Of a stretch of DNA of 64,000 bases, positions 18,361 through 28,354 are shown piece by piece; positions within the stretch are counted from its first letter, which is position 1, and every line of letters begins with the position of its first letter. The notes under the pieces are model-generated. The model saw nothing but the letters and a program-made list of their open reading frames with translations. It did no database searches and was not told the DNA's origin. Made by a program: the position numbers and the translations under genes. Source of the DNA: Streptomyces sp. NBC_01216 (GTDB lineage Bacteria; Actinomycetota; Actinomycetes; Streptomycetales; Streptomycetaceae); assembly GCF_035994945.1 (NCBI RefSeq), contig NZ_CP108677.1, positions 4,960,001-5,024,000 on the forward strand. The letters are read 5' to 3'.

Positions 18361-21002
18361 GGACGCCCGAGATGCGCCCTGGCTTACACGAGAACCATCC
18401 CAAGGGCGGGGGCGGCCACGACGGTGACGCGGCGGAGGACGGCCACGACCACCACCCGCACTTCGGAGGCCGGCTGCGGAGCCGCCGAGCCGTGAGCCGG
18501 GGCGGCCCCGCCCGCCACGACTGCCGGGAAGACCCCGACGACACCGACGAACCCGACCACCGGCACGAGGACGGGCCGGTCGATCTCCGGCTGGTGCCTC
18601 CCGCGTTGGCGGCCTGGGGAGCGGCGGCGCTCGCGGTGGGCGTCAGCGGATGGTGGACGGCCGCGGGGGTGGCGGCCTGTGTGGGTGGGGCGGTGTTGCT
18701 GCTGACACCCGTGACGATCGGCGCGCGACGCGGCCGGCCGGATCGGGCCCTCAAGGCCACGGCGGCTGCTGCGGTGCTGCTCTGCGCGGCGGCCGGGGCG
18801 GCGTCGGGCGGTCTGCACGCGGCGGACCTGCGGCGCGGCCCGGTGCCGGGGCTCGCGGAGAGACATGCGAGAGTGACCGTGGAGATGACCCTCGTCTCCG
18901 ATCCCCGGCTCACCCGCCCCCGGGTCCGGGGCGACCGGACCGCTCCCGCCTCCGTGGTCCTGCGCGCCGAAGCACACCGGGTCGAGCCGTCCGACGGCTC
19001 GGCACACCGCACCAGAACACCCGTGCTGGTCCTCGTGCCGGCGGGCAAGGCCCAGGGTGCGTGGCTGCGCCTGCTGCCCTCGACCCGGCTGCGCGTCCAC
19101 GGGCGCCTGGCCTCCCCGCTGAGTCCGGGCGAGTCGTTTGCCGCGGTGCTCCGCGTCGACAGTGCCGGGCCGCCGCGGATCACCGGGCCGCCGAGCACCG
19201 TACAGCGCACGGCCGGAGGACTGCGCGCCGGACTACGTCGCGCGACCGAGAACCTGCCTCCTGACGCGCGGGCGCTGCTGCCCGGCCTCGTCGTCGGCGA
19301 CACCGCACGGATCGAGCGGGATCTCGCGGACGCCTTCGCCGCCACCGACCTCGCTCACCTGCTCGCGGTCTCGGGATCGAACCTCACCGTCGTCCTGCTG
19401 CTCCTCGTCGGACGGCCGAGCACCGCTCTGGCTGCGGAACGCGGCGGGCTCGCGCCCCGGCTCGGCATTCCCCTGCGGTCCACGGCGCTCGTCGGAGGAG
19501 GGCTCACCCTCGCGTTCGTGGTCGTGTGCCGGCCCGACCCCAGCGTGCTCAGGGCGGCGGCCTGCGGTCTGGTCGCCTTGCTGGCCATCGCCACCGGCCG
19601 ACGCAGATCCCTGATTCCCGCACTGGCCGCGGCGGTGCTGCTGCTCGTGCTCTACGACCCCTGGCTGGCGCGGAGTTACGGCTTCCTGCTCTCGGTCCTG
19701 GCCACCGGTGCGCTGCTCACGATCGCCCCGCGCTGGAGTGCGGCCCTGCGACGCCGCCGGGTGCCCGGCCGTCTTGCCGAGGCGCTCGCCGCGGCCCTGG
19801 CGGCGCAACTGGTCTGCGCCCCGGTCGTGACGGTCTTCGCCGCTCGGGTGAGTCTGGTCGCGATCCCCGCCCACCTCCTCGCCGAACCGGCCGTCGCCCC
19901 TGCCACGGTGCTCGGGTTCGCCGTCCTCGCGCTGGCCCCGGTCGCCCCGCCGATCGCCGAGTGGGTGGCGCGGGTCGCGGCCTGGCCCGCGGGATGGATC
20001 GCCACGGTGGCCCGTCGGGGTGCGGAGCTGCCGGGTGCGGAGGCGGCCTGGCCGGGCGGTTGGTGGGGCGGACTGCTCCTCGCCGGCGTGTTCGCTCTCG
20101 TGGCGACCGGCATCTGGAAACTGCCGTACCGGCGCGGGATCGCCGTCTTCGGAGCCGTGCTGCTCCTGCTCGCCGCGGTGCGGCCCCCGCCGCTCGCGCG
20201 GCTCGTCACGGGCTGGCCTCCGCCGGGCTGGGTGTTCGTGATGTGCCAGGTCGGGCAAGGGGACGCGACCGTGGTGGCGGCGGGCGGGGACACGGCTGTC
20301 GTGGTCGACGCCGGGCCGGACCCGGGACTGGTGGACCGCTGCCTGCGCGACCTCGGAGTGCGCAGAGTCCCGCTGCTGGTGCTCACGCACTTCCACGCGG
20401 ATCACGTCGCCGGACTGCCCGGGGTGCTGCGCGGGCGCTCGGTCGGCGCGATTCAGACGACGGGTCTCGAAGAACCCGCGGGGCAGGCGGCGTTCGTGCG
20501 CAGGACGGCCGCGGCGGCGGGTGTTCCGCTGGTCGCGGCCCGCGCCGGGGAGCGACGACGACTCGGCCCGCTGGACTGGCGGGTCCTCTGGCCCCGCGAC
20601 ACGACCACGCGGGCGGGCCCGGAGGATTCCTCACCGAACGACGCCAGCGTCACTCTGCTGGTCCGGGCCGCCGGAGGGCTGAGCGTTCTGCTCCTCGGAG
20701 ACCTTGAACCGCCCTCCCAGAGCGGGTTGCTGCGTACGCATCCGGACCTGAAGCCGGTGGACGTGCTGAAGGTCGCCCACCATGGCTCCGCGCATCAGGA
20801 CCCTGAGCTGATGCGGGCGGTCCGGCCGAGGCTCGCGCTGATCTCGACCGGACGGGACAACCCGTACGGACATCCCGCGCCCCGTACCGTCGACGCTCTG
20901 CGGGCCGGCGGGGCGCGGGTGCTACGTACGGACCGGGACGGTGCGATCGCGGTGACGGGAGCGGGAACGAAGCTCCTCGCCGTACCGAGAGGAGCCCCCT
21001 GA
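18357..21002 (+). CDS. comEC: ComEC/Rec2-family DNA uptake channel protein
   Basis: 881 residues from ATG 18357. The central part is a polytopic competence domain with many hydrophobic helices (LLAVSGSNLTVVLLLLVG...). The C-terminal third is a metallo-beta-lactamase domain: LTHFHADHVAGLPG, LLLGDLEP, and VAHHGSAHQDPELM. In competent bacteria ComEC translocates single-stranded DNA through the membrane. An unusual feature is the ~45-residue N-terminus before the first helix region, which is rich in His, Asp and Gly (GHDGDAAEDGHDHHPHFGG). ATGA overlap with comEA. Confidence 0.92.
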   Translation: MRTPEMRPGLHENHPKGGGGHDGDAAEDGHDHHPHFGGRLRSRRAVSRGGPARHDCREDPDDTDEPDHRHEDGPVDLRLVPPALAAWGAAALAVGVSGWWTAAGVAACVGGAVLLLTPVTIGARRGRPDRALKATAAAAVLLCAAAGAASGGLHAADLRRGPVPGLAERHARVTVEMTLVSDPRLTRPRVRGDRTAPASVVLRAEAHRVEPSDGSAHRTRTPVLVLVPAGKAQGAWLRLLPSTRLRVHGRLASPLSPGESFAAVLRVDSAGPPRITGPPSTVQRTAGGLRAGLRRATENLPPDARALLPGLVVGDTARIERDLADAFAATDLAHLLAVSGSNLTVVLLLLVGRPSTALAAERGGLAPRLGIPLRSTALVGGGLTLAFVVVCRPDPSVLRAAACGLVALLAIATGRRRSLIPALAAAVLLLVLYDPWLARSYGFLLSVLATGALLTIAPRWSAALRRRRVPGRLAEALAAALAAQLVCAPVVTVFAARVSLVAIPAHLLAEPAVAPATVLGFAVLALAPVAPPIAEWVARVAAWPAGWIATVARRGAELPGAEAAWPGGWWGGLLLAGVFALVATGIWKLPYRRGIAVFGAVLLLLAAVRPPPLARLVTGWPPPGWVFVMCQVGQGDATVVAAGGDTAVVVDAGPDPGLVDRCLRDLGVRRVPLLVLTHFHADHVAGLPGVLRGRSVGAIQTTGLEEPAGQAAFVRRTAAAAGVPLVAARAGERRRLGPLDWRVLWPRDTTTRAGPEDSSPNDASVTLLVRAAGGLSVLLLGDLEPPSQSGLLRTHPDLKPVDVLKVAHHGSAHQDPELMRAVRPRLALISTGRDNPYGHPAPRTVDALRAGGARVLRTDRDGAIAVTGAGTKLLAVPRGAP

Positions 21003-21344
21003 GAAACGCCCGGTCGAGACCGCGTCCGGACGTCCGAAGGTCACGCGGCAGGGCCGGCGACGCGATCCGGTGCGTGCCCGCTTCGGACCGGCCGCGGTGT
21101 CCGGACCACGGGCTCCAGCGGTCCGCCGCCGCCCTGGCGGTCATCGGAGCCGCCACCACGCCCGGACGAGGCCCGTGGGAGACCGGTCACCCGTTCTCGG
21201 AGCCGCCGCGCGCCATGCCGCACCGTCATCGGTACCGACCGGGCTCCGCGCCGCCGCGGCGGCCGAGGCTGGGTCACGTCCGGTACACGGCCTAGGACCG
21301 AAGTCCCATGGCGGCATCCGGGACCTGCCGGGGAGACTGTCTTC
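21003..21344. other. 342-base gap between comEC and the N-acetyltransferase gene
   Basis: No frame here has protein-like composition. Several short open frames are Arg/Pro-rich shadows. I see no strong hairpin; a promoter for the following gene is expected but not identified. Confidence 0.5.
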
Positions 21345-22151
21345 ATGGACAGCCCCGCCGCCGACGAACGCCCGACCGCCGACGCGTACCTGCGGCGCGT
21401 CGGTGCCACCCGCCCCGCGCGCCCGGACACCGCCGCGCTGGACGAGCTCCACCTGCGGCACCTGCGCACCGTCCCCTTCGAGAACCTCTCGATCCACCTC
21501 GGCGAGGACATCGTCCTGGAGGAGGGGGCGCTGCTCGACAAAGTGGTCAACGCCCGTCGTGGTGGCTTCTGTTACGAGGTCAACACGACGTTCGCCGTAC
21601 TCCTGCGCGACCTCGGCTACCGGGTCTCCCCGCTCCAGGGCCGCTGCTTCGGAAAGGACGGACGGCTCGGCATCCCCTACGACCACATGGCGTTGCTCGT
21701 GGAGACGGCGGACGGAGGACGCCGGCTCGCGGACGTGGGCTTCGGGAACCACTCGCACTTCCCGCTGGCCTTCGACGAGCGGGGGGACCAGCAGGACCCG
21801 GGAGGCGTGTTCCGGGTCGTTCCGGCCGCGGGCGGTGATCTCGACGTGCTGCGCGACGGGAAACCCCAGTACCGCCTGGAGACGAGACCACGCGTGACGG
21901 CCGACTTCACGGCGGGGGCCTGGTACCACCGCACCTCACCGGATTCGCACTTCACGCGTTCCCTCATCTGCTCCCGTCTCACGGGGGAGGGCCGCGTCAC
22001 GCTCAGTGGGTACAAGCTGGTGACGACGCTCGGGGCCGAACGGGACGAGCGGTCGCTGGAGAGCGACGAGGAGGTGCGGGCGGTGTACCGGGACCTGTTC
22101 GGCATCGAGCTCGCCCGCCTGCCCGAAGTACCCCCGTCCGCGGAGCGGTGA
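21345..22151 (+). CDS. arylamine N-acetyltransferase
   Basis: 268 residues from ATG 21345. It transfers acetyl from acetyl-CoA to arylamines, arylhydrazines or related amines through a Cys-bound intermediate. The catalytic triad can be read directly: Cys76 in RRGGFCYEVN, His114 in PYDHMALLVE, and Asp130 in RLADVGFGNH. PFENLSIHLGE near residue 45 is another family hallmark. NAT-type enzymes can also act in secondary metabolism (amide synthases), but nothing in the neighbourhood suggests that here. It stands alone between comEC and a small reverse-strand gene. Confidence 0.93.
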   Translation: MDSPAADERPTADAYLRRVGATRPARPDTAALDELHLRHLRTVPFENLSIHLGEDIVLEEGALLDKVVNARRGGFCYEVNTTFAVLLRDLGYRVSPLQGRCFGKDGRLGIPYDHMALLVETADGGRRLADVGFGNHSHFPLAFDERGDQQDPGGVFRVVPAAGGDLDVLRDGKPQYRLETRPRVTADFTAGAWYHRTSPDSHFTRSLICSRLTGEGRVTLSGYKLVTTLGAERDERSLESDEEVRAVYRDLFGIELARLPEVPPSAER

Positions 22152-22388
22152 CCCTCTGGCCGTGACGCCGTGGCCGACCACGTACCGTCTGAGCGTGTTC
22201 GTTCCCGATCGACAGGGTCCCGTGCTGCACGGGCGAGGCGAGAGGGACCAACGGGGCCGACCGTCGCGGCTCGGCGGAGCCCCGGGCACCGGACCCCTCC
22301 CGAGTGAGGGGGCATCCACCAGAGCCGGAGGCACCGAGGACCCCGCCGGTGCGGTCGCGCCGCCGGTTCCGCGGGGAGGCCGTCGGCG

Positions 22389-22634
22389 TTACGGGGCCTC
22401 CAGCCAGCCCTCGTACTCCGCGGCCAGCGCGTCGAGGCCCTCGGCGTCCAGGCGCGCGTCCGGGTCCTCCACGACCACCAGCCACTGGGCGTCCTCGGCG
22501 TCGTCCTCGCCCGCCAGGGCGTCGCGCACGAGCTGCGGTTCCTCGTCCGGGCCGAATCGGTCGTTCACTTCCCCGACCACCTCCTCCGCGGCGTCGCGGT
22601 CCGGCAGCACCAACACGTGTCTCACGTCGCTCAC
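22389..22634 (-). CDS. 81-residue acidic conserved protein, function unknown
   Basis: GTG 22634 is chosen because GGAGA lies eight bases upstream. The product (VSDVRHVLVLPDRDAAEEVV...AAEYEGWLEAP) is strongly acidic, with about a quarter Asp/Glu, and looks like a small alpha/beta protein with a central VVVEDPDARLDAEGLDALAAEY segment. It ends in TAA, rare in this genome. It is divergent from holA, whose start is 71 bases away, so they may share a promoter region. No function is assigned. Confidence 0.65.
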   Translation of the reverse strand: MSDVRHVLVLPDRDAAEEVVGEVNDRFGPDEEPQLVRDALAGEDDAEDAQWLVVVEDPDARLDAEGLDALAAEYEGWLEAP

Positions 22635-22705
22635 GCGCACATTCTCCGGTACGGCGACGGCCGCACGGCAGGGGGTGTCAGCGGTCCGTGGGATGCTGGG
22701 ACGCG

Positions 22706-23692
22706 ATGGCACCCAGGAAGAATTCCACCGACGACCTCCTCGGCCCCGTGACGATCGCCGTGGGCCAGGAGGATCTCCTCCTCGACCGCGCCTTCCAGGA
22801 GGTGGTGGCGGCTGCCAGAGCCGCCGACGCCGACACCGACGTACGTGATCTGGGCCCCGAACAGCTCCAGCCGGGCACCCTGGCGGAGCTGACCAGCCCT
22901 TCGCTGTTCGCGGAGCGCAAAGTCCTGGTCGTACGGAACGCGCAGGACCTGTCCGCGGACACGATCAAGGACGTCAAGGCGTACATCGGCGCTCCCGTCG
23001 AGGAGATCACGCTCGTGCTGCTCCACGCCGGCGGGGCCAAGGGCAAGGGGCTGCTCGACGCGGCACGCAAGGCGGGCGCGCGCGAGGTGCCCTGCCCGAA
23101 GACGACGAAGCCGGCCGAACGACTGGCGTTCGTAAGGCAGGAGTTCCGGGCGGCGGGGCGTTCGGCCACGCCCGAGGCGTGCCAGGCGCTGGTGGACGCG
23201 ATCGGCAGCGACCTGCGGGAGCTTGCGTCGGCCGTCTCGCAGCTCGTCGCGGACGTGCCGGGGACGATCGACGAGGCGGTCGTCGGACGCTATTACACGG
23301 GGCGCGCCGAGGCGTCGTCGTTCAACGTCGCGGACCGTGCGGTGGAGGGCCGGGCGGCCGAGGCGCTGGAGGCGCTGCGCTGGTCCCTCTCGACCGGGGT
23401 TCCGGCCGTGCTGATCACCAGCGCACTCGCGCAGGGGGTCCGGGCGATCGGCAAGCTTTCCGCGGCGCGAGGCGGACGGCCCGCGGACCTCGCGCGGGAA
23501 CTGGGGATGCCGCCGTGGAAGATCGACCGTGTCCGGCAGCAGATGAGGGGCTGGACGCCGGACGGGGTGTCGCTCGCTCTGCGGGCGGTGGCAGAGGCCG
23601 ACGCGGGCGTCAAGGGCGGAGGAGACGATCCCGAGTACGCCCTGGAGAAGGCGGTGGTCGCGGTGGCGCGGGCGGCAAGACTCCGCCGGTAG
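22706..23692 (+). CDS. holA: DNA polymerase III subunit delta
   Basis: 328 residues from ATG 22706. This is the clamp-loader subunit that opens the beta clamp. The family pattern is visible: the N-terminal GQEDLLLDRAFQEVV, LTSPSLFAERKVLVVRNAQ, the EITLVLLHAGG strand, and the C-terminal SFNVADRAVEGRAAEALEAL with RELGMPPWKIDRVRQQMRGW. The frame is open far upstream (22304) with Pro/Arg-rich translation that is rejected. In actinobacteria holA usually sits between comEC and rpsT, as here. A strong hairpin follows its stop. Confidence 0.93.
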   Translation: MAPRKNSTDDLLGPVTIAVGQEDLLLDRAFQEVVAAARAADADTDVRDLGPEQLQPGTLAELTSPSLFAERKVLVVRNAQDLSADTIKDVKAYIGAPVEEITLVLLHAGGAKGKGLLDAARKAGAREVPCPKTTKPAERLAFVRQEFRAAGRSATPEACQALVDAIGSDLRELASAVSQLVADVPGTIDEAVVGRYYTGRAEASSFNVADRAVEGRAAEALEALRWSLSTGVPAVLITSALAQGVRAIGKLSAARGGRPADLARELGMPPWKIDRVRQQMRGWTPDGVSLALRAVAEADAGVKGGGDDPEYALEKAVVAVARAARLRR

Positions 23693-23707
23693 CCGATAGC
23701 CCACGCA

Positions 23708-23754
23708 CCGAAGGCCCCGCACCCTCCTGGGGAAGGAGGAGGCGGGGCCTTCGG
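23708..23754. terminator. holA terminator
   Basis: Arms CCGAAGGCCCCGC and GCGGGGCCTTCGG (13 bp) at 23708-23720 and 23742-23754, with a further CTCCT/AGGAG pairing inside. It starts 15 bases after the holA stop. Confidence 0.88.
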
Positions 23755-23871
23755 CGTTACGGCGGTGGGCCCGTGCACGCGTGGCGAACGCGTATCGCGC
23801 ACGGATCCGGGGTGCCGGTCGGGAGCGGGAGAGAGGGCCCGCTGTGCCCCGTCCGGCGTCTACATCAGAGC

Positions 23872-24138
23872 TCAGCCCTGGAGAGCGGCAACCTTGGTGG
23901 CCAGCGCCGACTTCTTGTTGGCGGCGGCGTTCTTGTGGATGACGCCCTTCGAGACAGCCTTGTCGAGCGCGCGGGAGGCGGCGCGGGAAGCCACGACGGC
24001 CTTCTCCACGTCACCCGCGGCGACGGCCTCGCGGGCCTTGCGGATCGCGGTCTTGAGCGAGGACTTGACGGCCTTGTTGCGCAGGCGCGCCTTCTCGTTC
24101 GTCTTGTTCCGCTTGATCTGGGACTTGATGTTCGCCAC
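23872..24138 (-). CDS. rpsT: 30S ribosomal protein S20
   Basis: 88 residues, GTG start at 24138 (read as [21 protein letters not shown]...). S20 binds 16S rRNA early in 30S assembly. It is Lys/Ala-rich with the family's helical pattern and ends [23 protein letters not shown] lies about eight bases before the start. It is divergent from lepA, a very common arrangement. Confidence 0.97.
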   Translation of the reverse strand: MANIKSQIKRNKTNEKARLRNKAVKSSLKTAIRKAREAVAAGDVEKAVVASRAASRALDKAVSKGVIHKNAAANKKSALATKVAALQG

Positions 24139-24322
24139 GAAAGAGCCTTTTCAGGTTCGATGTTGTTTCAGAGTGCGTGACCCGTAGCTGAGAGGGCATA
24201 CGAGACACAGCTGTCCACGGTATCAGCAGCCCGTGGGACCGCCCAAACCGAGCACCGCGTCACAGTCATGGGACGATGGAGCCTACGTATCGATCCGACA
24301 TCGCCCCGAGACGAGACCCTGC

Positions 24323-26194
24323 GTGCCCGCGACTCCTCCCCACGTGCCCGAGCCGAGCCGTACCGACCCGGCTCTGATCCGCAACTTCTGCATCATCGCG
24401 CACATCGACCACGGCAAGTCGACCCTTGCCGACCGGATGCTCCAACTGACCGGAGTGGTCGACCAGCGGCAGATGCGCGCCCAGTACCTCGACCGGATGG
24501 ACATCGAGCGCGAGCGCGGCATCACGATCAAGTCCCAGGCCGTCCGTCTGCCCTGGGCGCCGAGCGAGGGCGCCGGTCAGGGCAGGACGCACATCCTGAA
24601 CATGATCGACACCCCCGGGCACGTCGACTTCACCTACGAGGTCTCGCGGTCCCTCGCCGCGTGTGAGGGCACGGTTCTGCTGGTCGACGCGGCGCAGGGC
24701 ATCGAGGCGCAGACCCTCGCCAACCTCTACCTGGCGATGGAGAACGACCTCACCATCGTCCCGGTGCTGAACAAGATCGACCTGCCGGCCGCCCAGCCGG
24801 AGAAGTTCTCCGAGGAGCTGGCCAACCTCATCGGTTGTCAGCCCGAGGACGTGCTCAAGGTCTCCGCCAAGACCGGTCTCGGCGTCGAGGCCCTGCTCGA
24901 CCGGGTCGTGGAGAACGTTCCGGCTCCCGTCGGTGCCGCCGACGCCCCCGCCCGCGCGATGATCTTCGACTCGGTCTACGACTCCTACCGTGGCGTCGTG
25001 ACCTACGTCCGTGTCGTGGACGGCCAGCTCAACAAGCGCGAGCGCATCCGCATGATGTCGACCGGCGCCACCCACGAACTGCTGGAGATCGGCACCAACT
25101 CGCCCGAGATGCTGCCGGCCGACGGCCTTGGCGTCGGCGAGGTGGGCTACCTCATCACCGGGGTGAAGGACGTCCGTCAGTCCAAGGTCGGCGACACGAT
25201 CACCTCCCTGGTCAAGGGCGCCTCGGAGGCCCTCGGCGGCTACAAGGACCCCAAGCCGATGGTCTTCTCCGGCCTCTACCCGCTGGACGGCTCGGACTAC
25301 CCGGAGCTGCGCGAGGCCCTGGACAAGCTCCAGCTGAACGACGCCGCGCTGGTCTACGAGCCGGAGACCTCCGCCGCCCTCGGCTTCGGTTTCCGCGTCG
25401 GCTTCCTCGGGCTGCTGCACCTGGACGTGATCAGAGAGCGCCTGGAGCGCGAGTTCGGCCTCGACCTCATCGCCACGGCTCCCAACGTGGTCTACCGCGT
25501 GGTCATGGAGGACGGCGGCGAGCACACGGTCACCAATCCGAGCGAGTTCCCCGAGGGCAAGATCGACGAGGTGTACGAGCCCGTCGTGCGCGCCACGATC
25601 CTCGCCCCCAGCGAGTTCATCGGGTCGATCATGGAGCTGTGCCAGACCCGGCGCGGCACCCTGCTCGGCATGGACTACCTCTCCGAGGACCGGGTGGAGA
25701 TCCGCTACACCCTGCCCCTCGCCGAGATCGTCTTCGACTTCTTCGACCAGCTGAAGTCCAAGACGCGCGGCTACGCCTCCCTCGACTACGAGCCCACCGG
25801 CGAGCAGGCGTCCAGTCTGGTCAAGGTGGACATCCTGCTGCACGGCGACAAGGTGGACGCCTTCTCGGCGATCACCCACAAGGACCAGGCGTACGCCTAC
25901 GGCGTGCGGCTCGTCGCCAAGCTGAAGGAGCTCATCCCTCGGCAGGCGTTCGAGGTGCCGGTGCAGGCCGCCATCGGGTCCCGGGTCATCGCCCGGGAGA
26001 CCATCCGCGCCATCCGCAAGGACGTCCTCGCCAAGTGCTACGGCGGTGACATCTCCCGTAAGCGGAAGCTGCTGGAGAAGCAGAAGGAAGGCAAGAAGCG
26101 GATGAAGATGGTCGGCTCCGTGGAGGTCCCGCAGGAGGCGTTCATCGCCGTCCTGTCGAGCGACGACTCGGCGGGCGGCAAGGCCAAGAAGTAG
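24323..26194 (+). CDS. lepA: elongation factor 4 (LepA) GTPase
   Basis: 623 residues from GTG 24323 ([22 protein letters not shown]), which gives the usual actinobacterial length; the upstream open frame to 24233 is rejected. The G motifs are intact: [34 protein letters not shown] and SAKTG. The LepA-specific C-terminal domain ([17 protein letters not shown]) distinguishes it from EF-G. LepA binds the ribosome and back-translocates or rescues stalled complexes. It is divergent from rpsT, with a hairpin after the stop. Confidence 0.97.
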   Translation: MPATPPHVPEPSRTDPALIRNFCIIAHIDHGKSTLADRMLQLTGVVDQRQMRAQYLDRMDIERERGITIKSQAVRLPWAPSEGAGQGRTHILNMIDTPGHVDFTYEVSRSLAACEGTVLLVDAAQGIEAQTLANLYLAMENDLTIVPVLNKIDLPAAQPEKFSEELANLIGCQPEDVLKVSAKTGLGVEALLDRVVENVPAPVGAADAPARAMIFDSVYDSYRGVVTYVRVVDGQLNKRERIRMMSTGATHELLEIGTNSPEMLPADGLGVGEVGYLITGVKDVRQSKVGDTITSLVKGASEALGGYKDPKPMVFSGLYPLDGSDYPELREALDKLQLNDAALVYEPETSAALGFGFRVGFLGLLHLDVIRERLEREFGLDLIATAPNVVYRVVMEDGGEHTVTNPSEFPEGKIDEVYEPVVRATILAPSEFIGSIMELCQTRRGTLLGMDYLSEDRVEIRYTLPLAEIVFDFFDQLKSKTRGYASLDYEPTGEQASSLVKVDILLHGDKVDAFSAITHKDQAYAYGVRLVAKLKELIPRQAFEVPVQAAIGSRVIARETIRAIRKDVLAKCYGGDISRKRKLLEKQKEGKKRMKMVGSVEVPQEAFIAVLSSDDSAGGKAKK

Positions 26195-26243
26195 GGCGCA
26201 CGGTCGGCCGTGAGGACAGCGGCCGATGGGGTGACAGGTCCTT

Positions 26244-26282
26244 CGAACGGGCTCACGTACGAACAGTGCGGGGGCCCGTTCG
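26244..26282 (+). terminator. lepA terminator
   Basis: Nine-bp arms CGAACGGGC (26244-26252) and GCCCGTTCG (26274-26282) with a 21-base loop, followed by TTATG. It lies 50 bases after the lepA stop. The long loop makes it weaker than the others in this window. Confidence 0.6.
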
Positions 26283-26363
26283 TTATGAAACCGGGTGCGA
26301 AGCGGCGACCGCGGGCTCTTACGCGGCGCTCTTCGGCCATCTACTCTGATCCCGGCTCGAAGG

Positions 26364-26377
26364 TTACTCGCCAGTTA
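26364..26377. promoter_or_regulatory. imperfect dyad upstream of the acyl-CoA ligase gene
   Basis: TTACTCGCCAGTTA, five-base arms (TTACT/AGTTA) with one mismatch around a CGCC centre, 47 bases before the start of the fatty-acyl-CoA ligase. It has the size and position of a TetR-type operator. No regulator gene is adjacent. Confidence 0.3.
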
Positions 26378-26424
26378 GAACGCGAAGAACACCCAGAACG
26401 CACCGCCGCCGCCCGGAGGACGTC

Positions 26425-28299
26425 GTGAGCGACACACAGACCCAGATCGAGAACCGGCCGCCGTCCGTGGCGACCCTCTTCCTTGAGCGCGTGGCGCGGA
26501 CTCCCGACGCGGAGGCATATCGCTATCCGGTCCCGGCCGCCTCCGGTCAGGGCACCGACGAGTGGAAGTCGCTCAGCTGGGAACAGGCCGCCGAGCGCGT
26601 CTACGCGATCGCCGCGGGTCTGGTCGATCTGGGTGTCCAGCCGGAGGAGCGGGTCGCCCTGGCGTCCTCCACCCGGGTGGAGTGGATCCTCGCCGACCTC
26701 GGCGTGATGTGCGCGGGCGCCGCCACCACCACGGTCTACCCCCAGACCAATGCCGAGGAGTCGGCGTTCATCCTCTCCGACTCCGAGTCCAAGGTGCTGA
26801 TCGCGGAGGACGCCGCCCAGGTCGCCAAGGCCGTCGCCCGCCGCGGTGACCTGCCTGGTCTCCATCACGTCGTCGTCGTCGACACCACCGATGTGGAGAC
26901 GGACGACTGGGTCATCTCGCTGGCCGACCTGGAGGCGCGCGGCAAGGCGTACCTGGAGAAGCACCCGGAGGCCGTCAAGGAGCGGGTCGCCGCGATCACC
27001 TCCGACCAGCTGGCCACGCTCATCTACACCTCGGGCACCACCGGCCGCCCCAAGGGCGTCCGCCTCCCGCACGACAACTGGTCGTACATGGCCAAGGCCA
27101 TCGCCGCCACCGGCCTCGTCACCCAGGACGACGTCCAGTACCTGTGGCTGCCGCTCGCGCACGTCTTCGGCAAGGTGCTGACCTCGGGGCAGATCGAGGT
27201 CGGACACGTCACCGCGGTCGACGGCCGCATCGACAAGATCATCGTGAACCTGCCGGTGGTCCAGCCCACCTACATGGCGGCCGTCCCCCGCATCTTCGAG
27301 AAGGTATACAACGGAGTCGCGGCCAAGGCCCGTGAGGGCGGCGCCGCCAAGTACAAGATCTTCCAGTGGGCGGCCGACGTCGCACGCGAATACGCCAAGG
27401 TCACGCAGGACAACTTCCGCCGCACCGGGACCGCCTCCGCGCCCTTCGGCCTCACCGCCAAGCACAAGGTCGCCGACGCGCTGGTCTACAAGAAGCTGCG
27501 CGAGGCGTTCGGCGGCCGGCTGCGCGCCGCCGTGTCCGGCTCCGTCGCGCTCGCGCCCGAGATCGGCTACTTCTTCTCCGGAGCCGGCATCCACATCCTG
27601 GAGGGCTACGGCCTCACGGAGTCCTCCGCCGCCTCCTTCGTCAACCCGGGCGAGGCATACCGGACCGGCACGGTCGGCAAGCCGCTGCCCGGCACCGAGG
27701 TCCGCATCGCCGACGACGGCGAGATCCTGCTGCGCGGCCCCGGCATCATGGAGGGCTACCACGGCCTGCCGGAGAAGACCGCCGAGGTCCTGGAGCCCGA
27801 CGGCTGGTTCCACACCGGGGACATCGGCGAGCTGTCCGCCGACGGCTACCTGCGGATCACCGACCGCAAGAAGGACCTGTTCAAGACCTCCGGCGGCAAG
27901 TACATCGCCCCGACGGAGATCGAGGGCCGGTTCAAGGCCGTCTGTCCGTTCGTCTCGAACATCGTGGTCCTCGGCGCCGACCGGAACTACTGCTCGGCAC
28001 TGATCGCGCTCGACGAACCCGCCATCCTCGGCTGGGCGGCCGAGCACGGCCTCGAGGGCAAGACGTACGCGGAGGTCGTCGCCGCCCCGGAGACCGAGAC
28101 GTTCGTGCAGGGCTACGTCGAGCGCATGAACGAGGGACTCCAGCGCTGGCAGACGATCAAGAAGTTCCGGCTGCTGCCGCGCGACCTGGACGTCGAGCAC
28201 GGCGAGCTCACCCCGAGCCTGAAGATGAAGCGGCCCGTCGTGGAGCGCACCTACCAGCACCTCATCGACGAGATGTACGCGGGAGCCCGCGAGGCCTGA
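26425..28299 (+). CDS. long-chain fatty-acyl-CoA synthetase (AMP-forming)
   Basis: 624 residues, GTG 26425 with GGAGGAC upstream. It activates fatty acids to acyl-CoA through acyl-adenylate. The adenylation motifs are present: LIYTSGTTGRPKGVRLPHDN (ATP-binding loop), EGYGLTESSAASFVNPG, GWFHTGDIGELSADGYLRI and DRKKDLFKTSGGKYIAPTEI. Length and the C-terminal extension resemble the FadD15-type subfamily. It stands between lepA and hemW on the same strand, with its own upstream dyad, so it may be separately regulated. Confidence 0.93.
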   Translation: MSDTQTQIENRPPSVATLFLERVARTPDAEAYRYPVPAASGQGTDEWKSLSWEQAAERVYAIAAGLVDLGVQPEERVALASSTRVEWILADLGVMCAGAATTTVYPQTNAEESAFILSDSESKVLIAEDAAQVAKAVARRGDLPGLHHVVVVDTTDVETDDWVISLADLEARGKAYLEKHPEAVKERVAAITSDQLATLIYTSGTTGRPKGVRLPHDNWSYMAKAIAATGLVTQDDVQYLWLPLAHVFGKVLTSGQIEVGHVTAVDGRIDKIIVNLPVVQPTYMAAVPRIFEKVYNGVAAKAREGGAAKYKIFQWAADVAREYAKVTQDNFRRTGTASAPFGLTAKHKVADALVYKKLREAFGGRLRAAVSGSVALAPEIGYFFSGAGIHILEGYGLTESSAASFVNPGEAYRTGTVGKPLPGTEVRIADDGEILLRGPGIMEGYHGLPEKTAEVLEPDGWFHTGDIGELSADGYLRITDRKKDLFKTSGGKYIAPTEIEGRFKAVCPFVSNIVVLGADRNYCSALIALDEPAILGWAAEHGLEGKTYAEVVAAPETETFVQGYVERMNEGLQRWQTIKKFRLLPRDLDVEHGELTPSLKMKRPVVERTYQHLIDEMYAGAREA

Positions 28300-28354
28300 C
28301 CCCCGGTACTCTCAGGCCGGACGCGCACCTCGGGTGGTACGGGACAATGGGCTC

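Noticed and set aside
26341..28260. Long reverse frame (639 codons) opposite the acyl-CoA ligase
   Set aside because: Low-complexity Gly/Asp/Val composition typical of an antisense shadow; the forward gene is clear.
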